Positions 52,071 through 63,714 of a stretch of DNA of 64,000 nt are shown here, one piece after another (the first letter of the stretch is position 1; each line of letters starts with the position of its first letter). Below the pieces are notes generated by a model. That model had not been told where the DNA came from. It worked only from the letters and a program-made list of their open reading frames with translations, and did not search any database. The stretch spans positions 28,570,912 to 28,634,911 of the forward strand of contig OY294067.1 in assembly GCA_958510875.1 (NCBI GenBank), written 5' to 3'. Source of the stretch: Endomychus coccineus (lineage: Eukaryota; Arthropoda; Insecta; Coleoptera; Endomychidae). Both the position numbers and the translations under genes were made by a program.

Positions 52071-53600
52071 AGATTCAACATATCCTCCACGAGAAAAAGA
52101 AAAGTTAACTTAGGCTGCCCATAACATAGTAGGCTTTTGTTGTTTTGAGATCATTTTACCGTCGGTTCGTACCTCTACCCTGAATTTTTTTCAAATATAG
52201 TTCTTATAGTAAATAAAATATCATGGTTTTTCAAAAATACCCTTTTTAGTTTTTCACTCTGTATATCTCTGTATTGAGACCGATTTGAAGTAAGATAAGA
52301 ACGGTTGTTCTTGGGCACTCAATTACACAACTTTTTCCCCATCTAACCGACTTTGTATCTCCAGTGGTTTCTAAGATCCCCATGTGCTTCAAGTTATTCT
52401 GGACACACTGTGAAGCAGTTTTATATAGCAAGCCTGGACCGTCCTTCAAAGAGCGTTGTGCTATCGGCAAAATAAAAATAATATGTAATGATAATGGCGT
52501 AGATTCATGTGGCATGCTTAGAACTAGATTTTTATCATCAAATAGAAGAATTGTGTATTCAGGATGAAGTTCAACGGATTCTATATTATTTGCGAACTGT
52601 TATAAATTCTTAATACTGAGTTTTGACTTGACAATATGTGTATATTTATTGAACTGTAATTTGTTTTATTCATATTTTACTATTCTAATTGAATGACAAT
52701 CCAGAATTATGAATCACTTCTCTCGAATTTAGAAATATTGACTTGTTATGAACTCTTCTGAGCTATCATAGATATTGCGGTATAATTCTATTCTGGGAGA
52801 TTATTAGTGAACTGATAATATTTATGGTGGCAGGCGCAAATATTTCACTACTGAAGTACAACGCGTGACGTTATTATTAACTTCCAAATCTGAAACTATT
52901 CCACCACCCTACTGAAGGCGTGCGTGATGATGGTGCCGGTAACAGGTGTTGGAGTAGAGTATGCCCTTTCAATCGCAGTACTATTCGGCCAACTATTGTC
53001 TTCACTTCTAACCTAATAACAGCGTGAAAAATCAAATTCGTAAGTTCACAATTTTTTTCAATTACTTCAAATTTAATTTTAGAAAACAAAATAAATAATG
53101 TGATGATATAAGCTACTAATTCGAAACGGAGCTTGACACTTGACGTTTCGAACTGCTTTTAACTTATACCATGTTCTAACTCTCAATATGTTGATAAGCA
53201 TTTATGAAAACTCTTTATTATTTGTCTTTATATTATTCTTTGTATAATAAATAATACACAGCCGAGAAATTTCATTGCATTAAAATAATTTACCCTGTCG
53301 ATATTTCAAAACAAAATTATTATTACCTATTTATTTTTCATTTTTGTGTTGGCTACAATCAAAATTCTTTTTTTTAAGAATCTCACGTTTCATGTGAAAT
53401 TCTGTTCAGATTGTACCACGGCATTGTTTATAATATATTTCAATGATAAAACTTAATACCGTTATTTTCTTAAATTTCATATCTTCTGAAAAAACTGTAC
53501 TATTTTACAACAAAATCACGTGGCTGTTATATTAGGTTCTGTATTATTCAGTTCATCGTTATTCTCTGAAGTTGTCAAAAGAACGTTGTTTGAGATGATA
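52071..53600. other. Noncoding, nothing recognised
   Basis: About 1.5 kb without a convincing ORF, repeat or motif. Frames at 52246-52515, 52364-52567 and 52877-53089 look like chance. Confidence 0.4.
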
Positions 53601-53720
53601 ATTTTTGGTCTGGGTCCTTTTCGCTTTTCGAAATTATTAACACCAGAAAGATTGCAGCTAAGGTGAGAAGGTACGGTTTAAGAAGTTCCATTGCCTGAAT
53701 CATCGATAGGAATAGAGTCT
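53601..53720 (-). CDS. Possible isolated exon with one hydrophobic helix
   Basis: An acceptor TCGATGATTCAG precedes AMELLKPYLLTLAAIFLVLI and a polar tail before a TGA. The start (AMEL after a CAG) recalls receptor exon 5 (AVES after a CAG), but the rest does not match. No partner exon is confirmed. Confidence 0.2.
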
Positions 53721-53816
53721 AGATCATTCATTCATATCATACATAAATATTCAAGTCAAATATAAACAAAGAACTAAAATCAATTTGAAATAGAAAACCA
53801 ATGGTAATAATACTAT

Positions 53817-54086
53817 TCAATCAGTATAAAGAGAATTACATATTTTAATTTCAGCCATGAAATGTTTCTTATTATTATTCATTTTAATATTAATTGGGAG
53901 AGTGTTATGTAGCTTGTAACCATCAGTGTAATAAAAACCTTGTGCAAACAAAATTGAATTGTGTCTTGGTAGTAAAATATATATTCTGAATTTTGTGGGG
54001 TATTTATAATGCACATTTTCAGCAATGAACATTATTATTATTAAAAGTATCAAAAAATAGCCTGGAAACGTTTTTACAACTGTCAT
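53817..54086 (-). CDS. Possible small secreted or membrane protein ORF (89 codons)
   Basis: The ORF begins MTVVKTFPGYFLILLIIIMF, a signal-peptide-like or anchor-like N-terminus, followed by an 60-residue polar part with no recognised motif. It is 100-450 bp from the hydrophobic exon candidate above on the same strand. It may be the first exon of a host gene. Support is only the frame and the signal-like start. Confidence 0.2.
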   Translation of the reverse strand: MTVVKTFPGYFLILLIIIMFIAENVHYKYPTKFRIYILLPRHNSILFAQGFYYTDGYKLHNTLPINIKMNNNKKHFMAEIKICNSLYTD

Positions 54087-54559
54087 ACCTTTTTAAACAA
54101 GATATTTTCGCACTACTCTGTTTTGAATTTCAAATACTCTCACAGATTCAGATCCAAGACGTCATTCCACACTTAACCATAGGGTAAAACTTTCCGTAAT
54201 ACATAGTTTTAACAATGCAAGGACTACCTACAATGCTTTGATATTATTTATAAAACTCGAAACAAAAACCTTTTCGGACATAATTTGATCGTAAGATGGC
54301 TATGTACCCGCAACACCTCTTTATGCCAAAAACACAGTTAATGAACAAGTAAAGTGATGAAATATATTGAAAGAATTATTATACAAAATTGAACAAAAAT
54401 AAATGCAAAAAAAATATTTTCGTCAAAATTGAATAACTGTTAAACTTGTAGCCTACAATTGCATGCGATTTCTCGTAGATATTCTAAGAGTCTAAGAGTC
54501 TAAGGTTTTCCGTGTTGCGTACGAAGCAATTACAACCTGAAGGCGATGTACTGAATCCT

Positions 54560-55640
54560 TATAAATCTTCTCTTGTTGGACTTCATTTCCTGCTACAAGC
54601 TGTTCAATGTTCAACTTGTTAAGACTTTTCTCCTTTTCCAAAGCCCTAATGAATTTCCAAATATTGGGGTGTACAGGGGAAATAATTGAACTGAACCTAT
54701 TGTACCAACCTTCGACTTCAATTTTAGTTTTAGCTGTTCCTTCTCTGCCTGCAGCAGAATAATTACAAACACTAATTGGAAAATTTTCGATCGCCTCCGC
54801 CCTCTCCTATTCTTCCAATTCATGTATTTCCCGAAACAATTTTTCAAATCGCCCAATAGTGGTTCATTTACAGTGTAGAATTCACTTTCTAATAATGCTT
54901 GAACAGCATTCTCTACTTCATCTTCAGGAACTTAAGCTTATGCCGTCGGAAGTCTCAAGTTTGTAGAAAATTCTGATTCCTCAAACATATTGTCTCTGCA
55001 ATCCATTACTCTAGATCTGCCTCCAGATACACTGGCTGAAATTTAAAAAAAAAACACCGACGTATTTGTGCACTAGGAAATTCATTTCTCACGGCATTCA
55101 TGGCTGCCTTTTTAAAATACCGATGTTGGTTGAGGTTCTGATTTCTGAATTTTTAATCCAGCATACAGTCGTCTATGTATCTTCCGTTTTATTTGGCAGC
55201 AAAGCGTAAACTTCGAATTGGGCTCGAACGTTTTGGACCATGAATTGTGTAAAGTTCGCTAAACATATTTCGAGATGTTGAGAATGTTCCATCTGCATAA
55301 CAATGTTCGCACTCCATCATGTATTCTAAGTTTTCCCTTATCGTAAACAATAATATGCAATCTTCTGACGGACCACTGTCTTATAACAATAATTGCTCGC
55401 CTCTGCATATGCTTCTGGAATTGTTAACTCAAGCAGAGAATTAGGGTTTGCGGGCATGTCTTCTTTTCTTTCTCGTGTACGTTGTATTGTTCTTTTCATT
55501 GTCGATACTTGTAGCAATGAATTATCTGCAGTCGCCGAAATACCTTTTGATGTTGCAGCTACAATCAGTTGAGTACTCAATCTGCCCTGTGCAGCTAGGC
55601 GCTTCATTTGTCTAGTGCTTTTCTTGTTTCTACATCTGTG
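54560..55640 (-). pseudogene. MULE/FLYWCH-type transposase-like remnant
   Basis: Minus-strand frames read, in order, RSHRCRNKKSTRQMKRLAAQ, AYAEASNYCYKTVVRQKI, ADGTFSTSRNMFSELYTIHG (first Asp block), a FPSAQIRRCFF-like block (the xFPxAxxxGCxFH region), EPLLGDLKNCFGKYMNWKNR, and across shifts EGTAKTNNKVEGWYNRFSS with HPNIWKFIRALEKEKS. This is the domain order of insect MULE-like proteins often joined to FLYWCH fingers. Several stops and frameshifts kill it. No TIRs were located. Confidence 0.6.
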
Positions 55641-56440
55641 ACTGGGACGTGGTTGTGGACAAAAGAAATCCTAAAACATCCATATAATCTAAACCGTGAC
55701 TCAAGATATTACCTTCCAACATTTGAAAACCCATCGTCGGATATTCCACTTCGCACATGATCACACAACGGCAGGGTCAGGTGACAAAATGGAGTTAATC
55801 ATTGGAACAAAGGCAGTTAAATGTGTAGCGTGGAGGTTTTTTCTCACAATAAATACCGCAAAAGAATCAGTTTCACTTCAAGCCTCAAGCCTGCCCAGAA
55901 GATGCTTGGCAAAACGTCGGCATCAAGTTGTGCTGTTGTGATGCAGAATCCATCCGGATCTGCGGAAGTCTACTATTCAATATTTTCAGTATATTTACAA
56001 CTCAAAGAATATCAATTTCAGATATCTTGTTTGACCACTTTGTGAATTCACATACGGTAATATGTTCATTAAGTTTATCCCAAGTATCTTGAAGATATCC
56101 TTCTTCGAATGTTGGAAGGTAATTAAATACTTTTTTAAATTGTAATTTATAGATTATATTCCAAAAAGTTGTCATGGTACTATTGTTTAGCATTGTTAAC
56201 TAATTGACGTTTATTATTGGGTTGCTTATAATTATATTTCAAAACTCTATCATTCTGACATGTGCTTTACTTTAGGGCCCTTCGGGTACGATCCACCTGT
56301 AATTTCTGACTTTCTGTGTAGGTTCAAAATCCGTAAGTGGGAAGTGTTATTTAAAAATTAAAAATATTCATATTTTTAAGTCGTAGTGAGCGTAGCGAAC
56401 GAGGTATTCTCTTGAAACGGGTTATATGGCACAACATTTT
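55641..56440. other. Noncoding, nothing firm
   Basis: Minor frames only (for example 56002-56193 minus). Near 56383-56403 lies a short GC-rich GTAGTGAGCGTAGCGAACGA motif, which is common in repeat-derived sequence. Confidence 0.35.
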
Positions 56441-57389
56441 TCTGGTGTCTCTACTCATCACCAAATGAATCAGCTTATGGTGAACTCATTTCTTCTCTGA
56501 AACTATACCCTATCCAGGAACTGAAATTATCATCGTGGGTGATTTCAACGTTCATAACTCCGCTTGGCTGGAGTTCCCAAACAAGACGGATGACGCCAGG
56601 CTGAGGCCTTCGCCATTACCTGAGGTCTCGAGCAGTTAATTAATGAACCAACACGAATCCCTGATAACAGCTATCATTAAGCCAATACGCTTGACTTATT
56701 CGTCACTAACGATCTAGATCCCTATGAAGTAAAGGCCCGTGCACCATTGGGAAACTCTGACCATTCACTCATCACTACGACCTTTCCATATATCACTCCA
56801 CGAACCAATCCATCAACTCCATGCATAGTTTGACATTAAAGCTCAGTCGATTGGGACTGTCTTCGCATGTTTTTCCCCGAGTTTCCTTGGAGGAGCGTAT
56901 GTTTCGAATCTGATGACCCAACGCAATGTGCCACAGAGATTTCGGATATAATCAGGCTAGGAATAGAAACTTGCATACATCATACCAACAAACCACTATC
57001 ATCTGGTGAACGATGGTTCAATAAAATCTGTTCTAGGGCCGTCTCGCTTCAAAACTTTCACTTCCAGTTAATTCCATCCTCTAACTAAATATGATGGTAC
57101 ACTGGCTACTACACCACAAGAAAAAGTCAACCTTTTTGCTGAAATGTTTGAAGAAAATTCAACTTTGGATCCACAAAGGAAGAACTCTTCTCTAATATTG
57201 CTGCTATCGACAGCCGGAAATTGTCTTCCATCAGCGCATAATTAGGCGCATTCAGCTTGATCTCAATACCAAAAAGTCTATGGGGCCAGACGGAATTCTA
57301 CCTATCGTTATAAAGGAATGTGCGCCTGAATTAACACTAGTTTTCTACAGGTTGTTTACCCTTTCATACAAACGTGGTGTGTTTCCCAG

Positions 57390-59039
57390 TGGCGGCTCGT
57401 GAACTTTCTAAGAGAGGAGGCTGGACATAAAACGTTCTTGTAAAAATATACTCTATTCAGCCAATAAATTTAACCTTTGCACAGCGACCGTACCAGCTAC
57501 TTCAGTGACCAAATTAATTGTTGCCAAGCAAGAACCAACGTGGAGGTGTAGAGTTTCTCTTGGCAAACAATTTTTTGTTCGTTTTTTTATTTCTTTGGAT
57601 TTTTGATATTTTTTTTTTTTTATTTTTCATATTTTGTTCTTTTTAATTAATTTTATTAACTTTTTTTATATATTAACGGAATTCTACGGTCTTTAGTTTG
57701 CGAAAAATGATCAATAATATTATCATAAAATGTATCATTTTGTTTTAAGTGTTTTACTAAATCTTTTTCAATAGATATCAAACTAACATTGTATAAACAA
57801 TTTTGGCCCATTGTATTTCGCATGTAAGTTTTAATTCGTTTGAGAGTAGAAAATGATCTCTTCACCGATGCCGATGCCGACGTGACAGGAATGGTGACTC
57901 TCAAACAAAGTAGTTTATAAAACTGAGGTAAAACTTGTCGCAAATTATTGTCTATCATATATTTTATCATATCGGCGTGAATGTCGTACTGGCCTAAAAT
58001 ATCTTTATCCGAGTAGGTATATAACCCATATTGTGCAGTGCTATTTTATCAAAAAATTTATATTTGAGAACTAAGTTATCTAAAAGTGTATTGGGAAACT
58101 CTTTTGAAAAAGATTCGAAAAATCTTCTATTAGTCAAGTCGAAAAACTTCAGTTCATGTAAATCGGAAAATCGAATCTCAATTTGACCTTTAATAGTATC
58201 TAAAATTTCATAAAAAAGTTGTTTATAATGTAGTTTCTTGTCTACCAAATTATTTGTTTTCCTCCTTTAACAATATTCTGTTTACCGGTTAATTTAAACT
58301 TAATACTCGATGTAATATGTTCCTGCGATTTTTCATGTCTATCTATACCACGAGCTAAATGTTTCAAATCATCATAACCCGAGTGTCCCCAACATGAAGT
58401 TGTATCAGATGTAAATAGCAAGCTATATAATTTATTGTGTATTTCGATTTTGAAACATACCTGTCATCGTCACCACTAATCCTTTCAAATCCGGTAAAGG
58501 CCGTTTATTTTTAACAAAACACTTTTCTATCATATGTTAATCCACTAAATGGATTTTCTAAGAACCCAGCAACTAAGTCACTCATCATTTTAACGTTCAC
58601 CGATTAGATAAATTATAACTTAACTACTTAACCTTATTTCGCCTCGCGGTACAAAAACAAGAACTAACGGAACACGACACGTGTCGCATTCTTCTAGCGG
58701 AAGGGCGGTAGCAAGTAATCGTATTTCATTCGACCGACGATTCCGTACGAGAAGCTAGCCTCCATAGGGTGTTGCCATATTCGCTCTTTTACCCTATCTA
58801 GCAATTGAACTGCTTGGAAAACGGCAACTGTGTTGACCACACGTATTTAGCGTTTGAGATATATAGAGAATCTAGCCTCTGGCCACTGTTGCCAGATTAA
58901 AAATAACTACTGAGAACGGGGGGAATTAATTGTAAAATTTAAAGAATTATCAGAGAAACAGGAAATAAAATGGAGAATGATCATTAAGATAAATTGGTGA
59001 GGAGGCTGAGCCTCCTTAGCCTCCTTCGAGGAGCCGCCA
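57390..59039 (-). mobile_element. Internally deleted hAT element with 9-bp perfect TIRs
   Basis: The ends are TGGCGGCTC (57390-57398) and GAGCCGCCA (59031-59039). The minus strand codes an N-terminal part (MSDLVAGFLENPFSGLTYDR from 58588, a frameshift, then CWGHSGYDDLKHLARGIDRH, the TTF zinc-finger region) and a C-terminal part, with the middle of the catalytic domain deleted. No ordinary 8-bp target duplication is visible. It is inserted inside the LINE RT. Confidence 0.75.
57656..58588 (-). pseudogene. hAT transposase, ZMYM1-like, internally deleted
   Basis: 58588-58260 encodes the N-terminal TTF-finger region with at least two frameshifts. 57994-58248 encodes KKLHYKQLFYEILDTIKGQI and EIRFSDLHELKFFDL. 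57656-57970 encodes the hAT dimerisation region VLPQFYKLLCLRVTIPVTSA, SVKRSFSTLKRIKTYMRNTM and NVSLISIEKDLV. The order fits ZMYM1-like transposases, but the core between finger and linker is missing. Confidence 0.75.
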
Positions 59040-59377
59040 GCTGGAAGACAGCTAGAGTGCAAACAATTCCAAAAGGAAAGAAGACCCTTCCTAATACTGC
59101 AGACCCATTGCACAATTATATGTGATCTCTAAAGTGATGGAGAAAGCAATCAACATCGAACTCATCAAATACCTAGAGAGCTACAAAATTGTGAATGACC
59201 GGCAATATTGTTTTCGTCTGCAGAGATCAACAGGAGACCTGCTTGCCACATGTATGGCAGAAGTCTATTGAAAAATATGGGGAATCTCTAGCTGTATCAC
59301 TGGATATTTGCAAAGCATTTGACCGAGTCTGGCACCAAAGCCCCGTGATATGGTTTGCCGAATCTGTGAGGCTATAA

Positions 59378-59545
59378 TATAACACTTTTCTTACAACTTG
59401 TTGGTGCAACTGATTTAAAGTGAAGATATCGTTTTTGCAAACCAATAGGTTTTTATTTTTCCATCTGATTCATGTTTAATGTTCATATCTAGGAAATTTA
59501 AGTTCATGTTTATTTTAATTTCACAGGTAAGTTAAAGTTTATTTC
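59378..59545 (-). mobile_element. PLE scrap (end of RT)
   Basis: The minus strand matches the YLHFNSVAPACYKK and NINFLDMNI regions of PLE-D, with about 85 percent similarity by eye and a deletion near 59432. It has no termini or ribozyme. It is an older fragment adjoining the LINE remnant. Confidence 0.65.
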
Positions 59546-60330
59546 TTGTATTTTTTCATAAGCCTTACGTTGTTTTCTTTTTAACTTCACTGAACTATTA
59601 TTATATTTTTGTTATGTAGATAAGTAGGTTACAATTAAATAAATTCTGAGATTTTCATAGAATCACTGAATATTGTGTGTTATATTTTCTATGCATCTTT
59701 TTAGAAGTGTGAAACACACAGTACGGCTTTACACCACTACATAATATAATGAGAATATCAATATCACTGTCAGATGACAAATATGTATTTCGTAGATGTC
59801 AACTTTATTTTCCGACGAAAATTGCCTTCGATGCGTTTATGAATCTGACATTTCATATATTATTCGATTCTATCAAAAGCTTGCGTTCTAACAGATATTT
59901 TACTATTACATTTTTCTAAAAATAAAGTATTTGATATGTTGGAAAGCAATAAAACTGTCGAGACTTCCGCAGTGTTTAAATTATATTGCTATCTAATATA
60001 GTTTGAAAATCGATGACATTTATATTTGAAGGAATATCGCCGATCTGAGGTTCGCCTTATAATGGCAGTCGATCATGATATACAATCGCGAATGAATTAT
60101 TTTCATATGGATTAAATTACTAATCTACATATTGAACATAGAGCATGTTCACAAGTTACTTTGTTTTGCCGATTATCCGACTACTGAACTGACCGTTTGG
60201 AAGATGAACAGCAATTGATCGTCTTTATTTATTTTTTATCAAACTTTGAATATTAGAGTTATCGTGTTAACAAACATTTTCCTAACGGACATTCAGACAT
60301 ACGGATTTTTTCAAAGTTACTTGAAATTGG
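59546..60330. other. Noncoding, nothing recognised
   Basis: About 780 bp without a convincing ORF or repeat. Confidence 0.4.
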
Positions 60331-61050
60331 ATAAAAAATACTATGGTGGAAGAATTTTTGCTCTAAGACTTTCCTTAACGATTTTAGAAATAGCTTGAGT
60401 AAATGCAATATACTTCAAATCAGCGTTGAATCTATACATCAGCTCTGCATAATATACGCCGGTGATTGTTTTGTCCTTTTCAAGGTAATCCATGAGGACG
60501 ATACTGTGCGCATCCCAAAAAACTGTGGCCTTGACTTTGTTGGCAGATAAACCCACTTTGGCCTTTTTCGGCTTCGATTCGCCAGGACAAGTCCACTGTT
60601 TCGACTGTTCTTTGGTCTTTGATATGTTGTAATGGATCCAGGTTTCTTCCACGGTTCCGAAAAGTCTTCTTATCGCGCTTGAACATCCCCAAATACTCTT
60701 TTGAAATTGTCACACGGTCGCGCTTTGCTCTCAACATAGAGCAAATGCGGCACCCATCTGACAGATAGCTTTCTCATGTTCAAAAATTTAGGCAAAATGT
60801 TCCGTACCCATTCGGCTGAGATGCCCATAGCCTCAGCAATCCCTGCAATTTAACTCGCCTATCGTCCAATATCACCATGGATGTTATCGACTACCACAAC
60901 GAAAATCAGTAAGCCACCTGTGAATCTTTCCAATCGATGTTGAAGAGTCCCCATAATGTTTAACAATCGATGCTTTGGTTTGTGTAATGTTTTTTTTTCA
61001 CGCAAGAAATAATGCTTAATCAAGACGCGAAATTCACTTTTTTCCATGTT
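60331..61050 (-). pseudogene. Mariner (Mos1/SETMAR-like) transposase remnant
   Basis: N-terminus MEKSEFRVLIKHYFLREKKT at 61047, then frameshifts. At 60480-60737 it reads RAKRDRVTISKEYLGMFKRD. At 60341-60652 it reads EETWIHYNISKTKEQSKQW, AKVGLSANKVKATVFWDAHS (first Asp), IVLMDYLEKDKTITGVYYAE. The HDNAPAH and SPDLAPSD blocks are missing, so two catalytic Asp are gone. No TIRs were found. Confidence 0.8.
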
Positions 61051-61346
61051 ACAAAAATCTTCAATGTTGCTTGCTTTCGGTCTGAGAATTTTAATGCATT
61101 CTAGTTAAAGATGGAACATCACATGGGATTTTCGATTGTGGCGCCATCTGTTTTATTTTTCAGGGAATAGTGTTCGCTCATATTTCTGGGGTTGTTTCCT
61201 CAGCCTCTTTCCACATAGCCACTGATTTCTCCGCCGAACTATCATATGTGCCAACTTGATCCCTGTAGTAGCTAGTTATACTCTACATGTATATAATGGG
61301 GTTAAAATGTAATGGTAAGGGGATAGAGAGAGCAATTCACTAAACG

Positions 61347-61595
61347 TTATAATTCAATCCAATTTAGGAAGTGGTTTTGATACATTTCAGCATGGTGATC
61401 GACATCCTTTGTTTCTGAAGAGAATATTAGTACTGCACTACGAATAAAACCTGCTGTACAACCAGCATGAAGTACGAGTACCATACACATTACTCCACCA
61501 AGATACATGTTTTTAATGCTACAATCTTGCCAGGAATAGCCGACAGTACCATCTTCGAAGATCCATGTACCGTCGAGATTAACAAATAGATGTAT
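61347..61595 (-). CDS. Unidentified open stretch with a membrane-like segment
   Basis: 82 codons open on the minus strand ending in TAA: NLDGTWIFEDGTVGYSWQDC, then SIKNMYLGGVMCMVLVLHAG and CTAGFIRSAVLIF, then SSETKDVDHHAEMYQNHF. The balanced composition and a hydrophobic run suggest a real exon, but no family is recognised and no clear splice acceptor or partner exon was found. An internal ATG at 61508 would give 52 codons. Confidence 0.25.
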   Translation of the reverse strand: MHLFVNLDGTWIFEDGTVGYSWQDCSIKNMYLGGVMCMVLVLHAGCTAGFIRSAVLIFSSETKDVDHHAEMYQNHFLNWIEL

Positions 61596-61920
61596 TTACA
61601 CATTTATTTGTCTTTTTCTAATATACTGATGCAAAAAAACACAGCACTCGACGTAAATGTACGTAGAACATTCTCAGTTCCAGTTCTGGGAAGAAATGTT
61701 TCTGTACTTTTGATGTTTAATTATACTAAAATTCAGATTCGCAATATATGAACTGTCAAATCAAGAAATGTACGATTTATATCGGCAACTCTGTGATGTG
61801 TTGCCAACAGTAAAAATGGTTTGACGAAGGTAGCGCAGCAAGTAAAACTGCTATAGCTGTCGATACTAAAACCTGAATCTTTGGAACATCATTCGTATTT
61901 TTATTAAAAAGAATTACAAA

Positions 61921-62402
61921 CAAACAAATGCTATTAAAGTAAACTCATCATAATCTAAAATATCATGTTCTTTTTGATAGGTTTGATGGAAATCTATTCG
62001 ATCGCGATGTTAAAGAGTTAATCGTCTTTCTTCAGGATGTTTAAGTTAAAAAAAAATTTAATTAATAGAAAGGTTGATTTGGAAAAATAGTAGGTACAAA
62101 AAAGTTTTCTAGCAAACACAAGTACCTACAAATCCATCATGTATTGTTATTAAGAAAACATTTAAACAAACAAATGCTGTTCTTGAATTTCGAAATAAAG
62201 TCATTATAATGTAAAATATCATCTTATTTTTGATAGGTTTGATAGAAATCTATCTGATCGCGATGTTAAAGAGTTAATCGTCTTTCTTCAGGATGTTCAA
62301 GTTAAAAAAAAAATTTAATTAATTGAAAGGTGGATTTGGAAAAATAGTAGGTACACAAAACTTTTCTAGGAAGTACCTACAGATCCATCATGTATTGTTA
62401 TC
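61921..62402. repeat. Tandem duplication, unit about 246-256 bp
   Basis: 61921-62166 and 62167-62402 are two direct copies sharing CAAACAAATGCT, TTTGATAGGTTTGATAGAAA, GATCGCGATGTTAAAGAGTT and CCATCATGTATTGTTAT. A 10-bp indel (TTCTTGAATTTCG region) sets the two spacings. It is noncoding. Confidence 0.85.
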
Positions 62403-62721
62403 TTGTCTCCTCTAATTATGTCACTGTCAGGAAAATGAAACATACCTATGAGTTTTTATTGGGAACGGAAGAATCCTGTAAATTGCTCTAATCCATTTTT
62501 GTTTCAAACCCTCGTCTCGTAAAAAAACAAATTTAGAATAATAAGTCTTATCAGGATGAATAGCAGAATTGTTATTGCAATTAGATTCCTTAAAGGACAT
62601 TCTGAGATAAAATAATGATAACAATGCGAAATTTCCCCCCTCAAAATATCCCCAAGGAAACAAAAAACACGTAATAATAAGTTTAACATCTGATGTATCG
62701 AATTATTTTCTATATTAATCC

Positions 62722-63425
62722 CGTAATAGTCTAGGAGCCAGGGCGATATTGATGGTCTGAACTTTAACCCAATGGCACTATGGTTTTTAGTTAGAGGACG
62801 GTTCAATGACCGATTCATCTCACAGACCGAATTTTCGCCGGCTGCTAGATCTCGAGATTTTTTCGGGGGTGGTTTTAGGGGGGTTGAAATAGGCAAGAAG
62901 TGATGGCAATAATTTTAAATCTGTATTTGGCCTCCAATAAAGTTATTTAACATGGTGCCATCATGCTACCTTGAAATCCACAAGGTTTAGCCACAAAATG
63001 AGAAAGAAAACCATTGTTGGCCCAAATAATGACCAATTACTCGGAAATGGACCGATAAGTTTCAATGACATAGGATATCTTGACAATTGCCAACACCAAT
63101 GAACATTTTCCAACAGGTTTGGGAGGGTTAACTTACAGTCCATTTTCGGTCCAATTTTTACTGGTCAGGCTGATAAACGGACACGATAAAAAATGATGGC
63201 ACATGGTGGAAGTGTATAAGAATGGCATGCTTTTCAAGTAACCGCAACTTGAAAACGGTTAACCTTCAGTCAAAAAATAAAAGCTGTATCTCGAGATCTA
63301 GCTGCCGGCGAAAAATTCGATCTGTGAGATGAATTGGTCATTGAACCGTCCTCTGACGATAAACCATAGTGCCATCGGGTTAATGTGCAGACCATCAATA
63401 TCGTTCTAGCTCCTAGACTATTAAA
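62722..63425. repeat. Foldback element, about 700 bp with 135-bp arms
   Basis: 62722-62858 (AATAGTCTAGGAGCCAGGGC to GCTGCTAGATCTCGAG) recurs inverted at 63290-63425 with roughly 85 percent identity by eye. The centre (62860-63290) codes for nothing recognised. It looks like a nonautonomous DNA transposon with terminal inverted repeats. The 60-codon frame at 63385-63567 starts inside the right arm and is doubtful. Confidence 0.75.
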
Positions 63426-63714
63426 AGTACCGGCTATGAGTTTCAACGAGATCGGTCTATTGGATTTTCAGATAGCAATCAAATTCACATTTCTTCTTAT
63501 AATTGTGGTATTGATAACATTAATTGTTATTAGAGTTATTAACCGCATAAATAAACATTACCATTAAATTGTCGTCTAGAGTAATATCACCATTTTAAAT
63601 TGAATCAATGTTCGACGCGAATGCTATAACGAGCTTAATAGATTATACTATAAATATAAAGTCTCCTATTTCGAGGCCTATCTTTTAATTTAGCTGTTAT
63701 TTCTTCAACAATAA

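Larger units (their letters stand above)
56440..59375 (+). mobile_element. Jockey-like LINE remnant interrupted by a hAT element
   Basis: The left part 56440-57389 reads IIIVGDFNVHNSAWLEFPNK (endonuclease), a LEQLINEPTRIPDN-like block, LDLFVTNDLD and GNSDHSLITT, then RT start KKSMGPDGILPIVIKECAPE and LFTLSYKRGVFPS. The right part 59040-59375 resumes exactly: SWKTARVQTIPKGKKTLPN, KVMEKAINIELIKYLES, then VSLDICKAFDRVWHQ. Many stops are present. The hAT at 57390-59039 splits a single Ser/Trp codon neighbourhood. The catalytic FADD part is absent, and a PLE scrap follows. Confidence 0.78.

Noticed and set aside
52246..52515. An 89-codon minus-strand ORF
   Set aside because: No motif, the opposite strand is equally open, and there is no splice or repeat support.
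56383..56403. GTAGTGAGCGTAGCGAACGA taken as bacterial sequence
   Set aside because: The surroundings are AT-rich insect repeats and the motif is short. It is insufficient for a transfer claim.
62504..62896. A 130-codon minus-strand ORF overlapping the 62722 foldback
   Set aside because: Most of it is the inverted-repeat arm plus AT-rich flank. The frame is not kept in the other arm.
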